Shown here: one piece after another, positions 62,201 through 64,000 of the stretch
How the letters are laid out: each line of letters begins with the position of its first letter
Numbering within the stretch: the first letter of the stretch is position 1
DNA from: Phallusia mammillata
Taxonomy: Eukaryota > Chordata > Ascidiacea > Phlebobranchia > Ascidiidae
NCBI GenBank assembly: GCA_003260075.1
Contig: QLIY01000167.1
Coordinates: 66,530-130,529, forward strand
DNA: 64,000 nucleotides
Direction: 5' to 3'
Translations under genes and position numbers: made by a program
Notes under the pieces: model-generated
What the model saw: only the letters and a program-made list of their open reading frames with translations
Database searches by the model: none
What the model was told of the DNA's origin: nothing

Positions 62201-63897
62201 CTGTAGTTTCTTTCAACAACAAAAAAACGTAGACGTAATTAAGTTTTGTCGCATATTTAATAGATGCAGGTTATAAGTTGTTCTAATCTCAAAATGTTGG
62301 CATTGGCCCCGCATTCTGCCTTTTGCCAAAGTTATCAACTAGCTTCTTACTTGTTAAAGATATGCTGCACAAACTGGAGGGCCAGAGCTTTTAATTTGAC
62401 ATTGTTTGCTGCAAAAAGTCCATCATAAACCAGTTGGATTGTGTGTGGAAATAATTCAGCAGCTGCTTTCGATCGTAGCAAGTAGAAAACCAGTTTCAAC
62501 TTCATTCTGTAAAAAATGTCAAAACATAAAAACTCTTTTACATAGTAAATCACTGCATAAAAAAACTTTAAGCCGGTAACATTGGCTTGGTAACAAGGTA
62601 CTCCAACAGGTTTAATACAACCTTGCTTGACATACATTATTAACAACCTTACACTACTTGAAATGAGCATCTTACCTCACATTAGCTGGCTGTCTTTTAT
62701 CAGCAGTGGGAGTGTTCTTCTTTGCCATACCTGATCCAAGGCAGATTCTGTACAGTTTGGAAACAAGTGACTGTGAATTCCAATCAATTGTGCTGCAAAA
62801 TGCAAAAAACAGCAAAAATACTTTTTTTTAAATGTTTTTTTTTATTAACAAAAATACTGTCAGTTTGTTTACCCAGTCATATTGTTTCTAATACCAATCA
62901 CAACCAAACAGGTGTATTATTAGTTGACCATCTTTCAATTTAAAACCAACATGCAGTACAAAATTAAGTTTGCATGGACAAAGCTTGTAAAGCTGCTTCA
63001 ATTCATTAAGTAACTTAACCCCCCCCCCGGTGTATTATTAGTTGACCATCTTTCAATTTAAAACCAACATGCAGTAGAAAATTAAGTTTGCATGGACAAA
63101 GCTTGTAAAGCTGCTTCAATTGATCAAGTAACTTAATTTTTTTGTAATTATTTGTAAGTTTGTGCAAAGGCAGTTTTACCCAAATACATATACAAAGCAT
63201 GGTAATAGCAAAGGGCACTGACTGCATTGGTCTGTACCTGATATGTTTTCTTAATTCCAGGTCAGCAGTTGTGGCGACTGTGTGTCTCGAATCGCTACAG
63301 GCCACAACTAAATGTGGTACAACCCGATTAATGTCCACAAGCCCACTTTTGATAAACTTCAGGATTGCAACCTGCAAACAAAACTTTTTGTTAATTCCGG
63401 AATTTGTTTCAGTTGCGTTTGTAAAGGTTATGTTATGTTTGTGTTAAAAAAAGCTGAATAAAAAATTGACAGTAAGTGGACGAGATGAAAATTATCAGAC
63501 CTCGTTGCAACCTCCAAAAAATTGAACCCTAAATGTCACGACAAAAATAGGTTTGCTGGATAGCGTGTTTAAAAAAATGGATTATATTTTCTATATCCGA
63601 GATTTAAAATAAGTGAGTATATTTAATACAGTTCTCATAGATTTAATAATTTTTAAGCATATAGATTTTGTTTATCTTCTCATTTGATGTGATAAGGAGA
63701 TGTATACACTTATCTCCACCTGTAACATTTTTTTGATATCTACCTTAATTTGTTCTACAAGTTCCAAAGACCAAGCTGAGTCTGCAACCAGCCTCCGAAC
63801 AGCATTTGTACTTAAACCCGGATGATTTGATGTAGCTGAAGTTGGAGGTGCCGTAGATGGACGTTGAGAGGCAGAAGCCACTTGTGCCAGTGACACA
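30244..63897 (-). CDS. ECPAS: Proteasome adaptor and scaffold protein ECM29 (35 exons; N-terminus outside window)
   Basis: A giant HEAT-repeat protein that binds the 26S proteasome and links it to quality control and to membrane and motor compartments. Exons 5'-3' (high to low): 63897-63744, 63371-63238, 62792-62676, 62506-62351, 61920-61725, 61213-61090, 60830-60726, 60288-60155, 59870-59671, 59142-59054, 58825-58668, 57883-57773, 57194-57074, 56918-56772, 56303-56155, 53665-53438, 53013-52893, 52391-52184, 51352-51235, 50389-50219, 45534-45244, 44483-44356, 44042-43934, 42908-42711, 39869-39776, 39580-39449, 38540-38363, 37370-37300, 35789-35617, 34642-34526, 34099-33953, 32493-32325, 31597-31403, 30781-30710, 30383-30244 (TAA). 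Every phase fits: about 1717 codons against about 1845 residues in human. Diagnostic stretches: [83 protein letters not shown]. Exons 15-17 also exist as allelic copies; the order here uses the copies giving an open frame. Confidence 0.97.
31708..31753. repeat. Homopolymer tract, 46 C
   Basis: Located in an ECM29 intron (31598-32324). ATATCTATTTATT occurs immediately on both sides, so only about 13 bp is duplicated here. It creates a spurious poly-Pro frame. Confidence 0.95.
32133..32327. repeat. Allelic tile pair around C10 at 32225-32234, touching an ECM29 donor
   Basis: ACATATATTATGCAAAAAAT begins both copies, and both include the reverse-strand donor GTTAGTGTC. The left copy stops one or two bases past the exon edge; only the right copy continues into exon 32493-32325. 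Confidence 0.85.
33760..33850. repeat. Fragment related to the tRNA-derived SINE at 47.3 kb
   Basis: It shares AGCATTTTCATATGGCAAGG and neighbouring words with the SINE body at 47318-47400 and with a third fragment near 60386-60470. No A or B box is preserved here. ECM29 intron. Confidence 0.45.
34729..35380. repeat. Allelic tile pair of about 0.32 kb around C10 at 35046-35055
   Basis: GGGCAGTGGTTCCCAAAACA opens both copies, which differ by scattered substitutions and indels. It lies in the ECM29 intron 34643-35616. A shorter pair around C11 (35541-35551) follows and duplicates the last bases of exon 35789-35617. Confidence 0.85.
36157..36953. repeat. Two consecutive allelic tile pairs (C10 at 36286, C11 at 36749)
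   Basis: 36157-36285 recurs as 36296-36440, and 36551-36748 recurs as 36760-36953, each with a few differences. The second ends inside a stretch with AGGCTGGGC words. ECM29 intron 35790-37299, with no coding sequence seen. Confidence 0.85.
37019..38340. repeat. Overlapping allelic tiles joined by C11, C11 and C12
   Basis: 37019-37250 recurs at 37538-37761, 37371-37526 recurs from 37773, and 37965-38147 recurs at 38160-38340. C runs are at 37527-37537, 37762-37772 and 38148-38159. The order shows tile ends falling at several points of the same intron (37371-38362 of ECM29). Confidence 0.8.
38867..39347. repeat. Minisatellite of GATTCGATTAACCGGAATTT-type units, broken by C10 joints
   Basis: Direct copies of GTGATTCGATTAACCGGAAT (with TTCGGG or TTCAA endings, unit 22-26 bp) occur at 38867-38927, 39045-39160 and 39281-39347. 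C10 runs at 38928, 39271 and 39348 separate tiles that carry different numbers of units, which could mean copy-number differences between alleles. ECM29 intron. Confidence 0.8.
39847..40692. repeat. Allelic tile pair of about 0.42 kb, left copy ending 16 bp before a tRNA gene
   Basis: 39847-40264 recurs as 40276-40692 around C11 (40265-40275). The right copy begins inside ECM29 exon 39869-39776, so 40276-40294 is a fragment of that exon. The left copy includes the conserved TTCTAAAA box found upstream of the tRNA-Cys genes but stops just before the tRNA itself. Confidence 0.9.
40650..40657 (+). promoter_or_regulatory. TTCTAAAA box 58 bp upstream of tRNA-Cys copy 1
   Basis: This octamer starts exactly 58 bp before the tRNA, as it does for the three other copies. 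CAATTGTA follows at 40668. Interpretation as an upstream Pol III element is inference. Confidence 0.5.
40708..40779 (+). tRNA. tRNA-Cys (GCA), copy 1
   Basis: 72 nt with a full cloverleaf: acceptor GGGGGTA paired with TGCCCCC, D arm GCTC/GAGC, anticodon loop CTGCAGA (anticodon GCA), T arm CCCGG-TTCAAAT-CCGGG, discriminator T. No intron; CCA not encoded. A Pol III terminator follows (TTTTT at about 40781). It lies antisense in the ECM29 intron 39870-42710. Confidence 0.98.
41274..41281 (+). promoter_or_regulatory. TTCTAAAA box 58 bp upstream of tRNA-Cys copy 2
   Basis: Preceded by AAAGGTGACG, which is shared with copy 3 and, nearly, with copy 4. CAATTGTA lies at 41291-41298. Sequence between the box and the tRNA is otherwise diverged from the other copies. 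Confidence 0.5.
41332..41403 (+). tRNA. tRNA-Cys (GCA), copy 2
   Basis: Identical over all 72 nt to the other three copies. The downstream T run (CTATTTT) is the weakest terminator of the four. The unit including upstream flank resembles that of copy 3, 515 bp downstream, suggesting tandem duplication of a tRNA-plus-flank unit. Confidence 0.98.
41789..41796 (+). promoter_or_regulatory. TTCTAAAA box 58 bp upstream of tRNA-Cys copy 3
   Basis: Same octamer and spacing, preceded by AAAGGTGACG and followed by CCAATTGTAGTTGTCA, which matches copy 2 almost exactly. Confidence 0.5.
41847..41918 (+). tRNA. tRNA-Cys (GCA), copy 3
   Basis: The same 72-nt gene. Followed by CTTCTTTGGTTTTATC, where only short T runs are available as a terminator. 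Third member of the cluster in the same ECM29 intron, again antisense to the host gene. Confidence 0.98.
42299..42710. repeat. Allelic tile pair of about 0.2 kb around C10 at 42501-42510
   Basis: TTTTTATACCTTTCAATGTT begins both copies. The right copy leads directly into the donor of ECM29 exon 42908-42711; the left copy stops with ACAAACCTTG, which is that same donor plus the exon edge. Confidence 0.85.
43251..43596. mobile_element. Non-autonomous hAT-type element, right flank lost in C10
   Basis: The left end CAGGGGTTCCTAACC and right end GGTTAAGAAACACTG are inverted repeats with a few mismatches. It follows CTATAGTG on the left, and a second tile contains CTATAGTG near 43657. The right end abuts C10 at 43597-43606. 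ECM29 intron 42909-43933. Confidence 0.6.
44562..44569 (+). promoter_or_regulatory. TTCTAAAA box 58 bp upstream of tRNA-Cys copy 4
   Basis: Same octamer and exact spacing, although this copy lies 2.7 kb from the cluster in another intron and its remaining 5' flank (CATTCAGTTGTTGTAG) is the most diverged. Confidence 0.5.
44620..44691 (+). tRNA. tRNA-Cys (GCA), copy 4
   Basis: Identical to copies 1-3, with TTTTT terminator directly downstream. It lies antisense in the ECM29 intron 44484-45243, separated from the other three copies by three ECM29 exons. Confidence 0.98.
45818..45860 (-). pseudogene. Partial allelic copy of ECM29 exon 21 start
   Basis: After C11 (45807-45817) the first 43 coding bases of exon 45534-45244 and its acceptor reappear, then the upstream intron is repeated with small differences (GTGCGATTGG for GTGAGGTTAA). 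A further C10 joint follows at 46016-46025. Confidence 0.8.
46896..46960 (+). pseudogene. Partial allelic copy of the C1q gene's first exon
   Basis: It starts [20 protein letters not shown] and is cut by C10 (46961-46970). The second tile at 46971 repeats the 5' UTR and start codon with three amino-acid differences and continues intact. Confidence 0.8.
47011..49505 (+). CDS. Secreted collagen / C1q-domain protein (C1q/TNF-related type), 4 exons, complete
   Basis: Exons 47011-47176, 47973-48190, 48915-49061 and 49284-49505 (TAG) join in phase to 250 residues. The start ATG is followed by a hydrophobic signal peptide (about residues 7-19, [12 protein letters not shown]). A short Cys-rich segment (CTHCC, 32-36) comes next, then 15 uninterrupted Gly-X-Y triplets (53-97) and a C1q globular domain from about 104 (YSAFSVAR) through [11 protein letters not shown] to FNGFLLFHD. 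Family members are secreted and assemble as trimers through the globular head, with higher oligomers through collagen and N-terminal cysteines. The gene is nested, antisense, in the 4.7-kb ECM29 intron 45535-50218. Odd: about 15 residues after FHD form an acidic tail with two cysteines ([10 protein letters not shown]). Exact orthologue not assignable. Confidence 0.93.
47318..47476 (-). mobile_element. tRNA-derived SINE, polymorphic between tiles
   Basis: On the - strand it opens with a tRNA-like head: A box TCTCAGTTGGTAGAGAGC (47458-47441) and B box GGTTCGAGTCC (47415-47405), T arm GTGGG/CCCAC and an anticodon-like loop CCGTAAA. The putative acceptor halves do not pair and position 33 is C, so it is not a functional tRNA. 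A body of about 80 bp follows. The next tile (47487 onward) carries the same C1q-gene intron without this insertion. Fragments of the same family occur near 33.8 and 60.4 kb. Confidence 0.75.
47487..47566 (+). pseudogene. Partial allelic copy of C1q exon 1 (3' half)
   Basis: After C10 (47477-47486) the end of exon 1 reappears ([20 protein letters not shown]), with its donor now reading GTTGGA, and continues into the SINE-free intron. If this tile is the true continuation, exon 1 would be assembled from two tiles. Confidence 0.8.
48483..48571. repeat. Homopolymer tract, 89 C
   Basis: The longest homopolymer of the window, in intron 2 of the C1q gene. No duplication of flanking sequence was found here, unlike most short C runs. 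Confidence 0.95.
49576..49741. repeat. Allelic tile pair around C10 in the C1q 3' region
   Basis: ATTTAAGGCAACGGTTATAT begins both copies, which differ by a few bases. They lie just downstream of the C1q stop codon, probably in or near its 3' UTR. Confidence 0.8.
50966..51187. repeat. Dispersed repeat, copy 3 of the family at 3.8 and 4.3 kb
   Basis: It shares AACAAATTTGTCGTTCAACT, a GACGTTTTGTCCACCAGAAC block and CACAAGAGCAGCGGGATACG with the HMG-CoA synthase intron copies. ECM29 intron 50390-51234. Confidence 0.65.
51480..51645. repeat. GCCCGAA-rich low-complexity repeat
   Basis: Repeated words GCCCGAACCCGAA and AGGCCCGAAAG; the same vocabulary (in reverse, TTCGGGCCGGG) occurs at 21715-21790 and near 20466-20500. 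It is more GC-rich than the surrounding introns; no coding meaning. Confidence 0.55.
51670..51950. repeat. Allelic tile pair around C10 at 51809-51818
   Basis: GAAATTGAAAACAAAAACGC opens both copies. A 205-codon open frame on the + strand runs across this joint and then antisense to ECM29 exon 52391-52184, so it is not a gene. Confidence 0.8.
53223..53256. repeat. Homopolymer tract, 34 C
   Basis: Present only in the first of the two large ECM29 tiles. It sits in the intron between exons 16 and 17, without obvious flanking duplication. Confidence 0.95.
53821..54196. mobile_element. Non-autonomous hAT-type element, 376 bp, perfect 8-bp target duplication
   Basis: Ends CAGTGTTTCTAACCCT and AGGTTGAGAAACACTG are inverted repeats, flanked on both sides by GTCTACAG (53813-53820 and 54197-54204). 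AT-rich body without a transposase. Its copy in the other allelic tile is 55494-55866. Confidence 0.9.
55494..55866. mobile_element. Allelic copy of the 53.8-kb hAT-type element
   Basis: Same ends and the same GTCTACAG duplications (55486-55493 and 55867-55874), with scattered substitutions. It is homozygous at this site if the tiles are alleles. Confidence 0.85.
56318..56600. repeat. Allelic tile pair around C10 at 56455-56464
   Basis: AGTTTCATAATTTTATTCTT starts directly after the C11 at 56307-56317 and again after C10 at 56455-56464. Both tiles therefore break at the same intronic point, next to the acceptor of ECM29 exon 15. Confidence 0.8.
57271..57620. mobile_element. MITE of the 22.5-kb fold-back family with a nested insertion
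   Basis: CTATAGAGCTCTTCTGGCAA at the left and CATCAGGGTAAATA...CTATAG at the right match the 22453-22592 element, but the middle is occupied by a second element (57327-57574). ECM29 intron 57195-57772. Confidence 0.65.
57327..57574. mobile_element. Nested 248-bp element with inverted ends CAGTCTGCAGA / TCTGCAGACTG
   Basis: The 11-bp ends are perfect inverted repeats and similarity continues to about 19 bp (ACATGGCAG against CTGCCACAC). It interrupts the 57271-57620 MITE. Inside are repeated GCGTGCAAAA words and a short palindrome GGACCTACAGGTCC. No clear target duplication, superfamily unassigned. Confidence 0.6.
58422..58540. mobile_element. Fold-back MITE, third copy of the 22.5-kb family
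   Basis: Left CTATATAAAGCTGTTCTGGC and right GCCAGAAGAGCTCTATAAAC are inverted repeats around a core with ACCCTGATAAAGGCGACTTG. The right end is repeated after C11 (58586-58596). ECM29 intron 57884-58667. Confidence 0.7.
59549..59635. mobile_element. Right end of a hAT-type element of the 13.2/28.1-kb family
   Basis: It ends GTACCCGTCCCATCACTA and is followed by AAATTAAAGC (59636). The same AAATTAAAGC without the element is at 59508, before C10 (59539-59548). So one tile holds the empty site and the other the insertion; AAATTAAA fits an 8-bp target duplication. ECM29 intron 59143-59670. Confidence 0.8.
60386..60470. repeat. Fragment of the tRNA-derived SINE family
   Basis: ATCAGCTGGTCACCAAGCAT and AACAGGAGTCCTTTCTACC match the 47.3-kb SINE body and part of its head; the B-box region is lost. 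ECM29 intron 60289-60725. Confidence 0.5.
61943..61999 (-). pseudogene. Partial allelic copy of ECM29 exon 5 start
   Basis: After C12 (61931-61942) the first 57 bases of exon 61920-61725 and its acceptor are repeated with one or two substitutions (TTTGTCAAAATC for TTTGTCTAAATC). Confidence 0.85.
62909..63140. repeat. Allelic tile pair around C10 at 63019-63028
   Basis: GGTGTATTATTAGTTGACCA opens both copies; differences are single bases (CAGTACAAAAT / CAGTAGAAAAT, TTCATTAAG / TTGATCAAG). ECM29 intron 62793-63237. Confidence 0.85.
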
Positions 63898-64000
63898 CTG
63901 TTGAAAAACATAACAAAATATATTGTTGTTTTAAATGTTGTTGTTTCAAAATATGTTGTTTTTTCGACAAAAAATGCAAAAGCTAACATGTCAAGATGCA

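Overview
This is animal nuclear DNA. The genes are split by many short GT-AG introns of about 60 bp to 4.7 kb, the AT-rich introns are full of small hAT-type and fold-back elements, and stops follow the standard code. The gene set is HMG-CoA synthase, a CAT-type amino-acid transporter, ECM29, a C1q/collagen protein and Pol III tRNA-Cys genes. Together with compact introns, high allelic divergence and the repeat style, it would fit an invertebrate deuterostome such as an ascidian. The taxon is inference only.

Layout. (1) 1-7778, + strand: the last 419 codons of cytosolic-type HMG-CoA synthase in eight exons; the 5' end lies outside the window. (2) 7779-13820: repeat-rich convergent intergenic DNA. 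(3) 24801-13821, - strand: a complete 13-exon, 647-residue SLC7A/CAT cationic amino-acid transporter whose first intron is GC-AG. (4) 24802-30243: intergenic, with one orphan exon-like reading frame and a complete 415-bp hAT-type element. (5) 63897-30244, - strand: 35 exons encoding about 1717 residues of the proteasome adaptor/scaffold ECM29, running through the stop; the N-terminus lies outside. All 35 exon phases agree. Nested antisense (+ strand) inside ECM29 introns are four identical tRNA-Cys(GCA) genes (40.7-44.7 kb) and a complete 4-exon, 250-residue secreted collagen/C1q-domain protein (47.0-49.5 kb).

How the genes relate. I see no operon or shared pathway. HMG-CoA synthase (mevalonate/sterol), CAT (arginine/lysine uptake), ECM29 (26S proteasome quality control) and the C1q protein (secreted) are ordinary independent genes, two of the loci nested in a host gene.

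The strongest unusual structure is not a gene. The window is cut by 52 C-runs (mostly 10-12 nt, a few 34-89 nt) and one 10-nt G-run. At most of them the sequence to the right restarts as a slightly diverged copy of sequence already seen on the left. I read these as joints between unmerged allelic tiles, most likely an assembly or library artefact. They duplicate or interrupt exons of all four protein genes, but they also expose heterozygous insertions: present and empty sites of hAT-type elements and of a tRNA-derived SINE can be read side by side.
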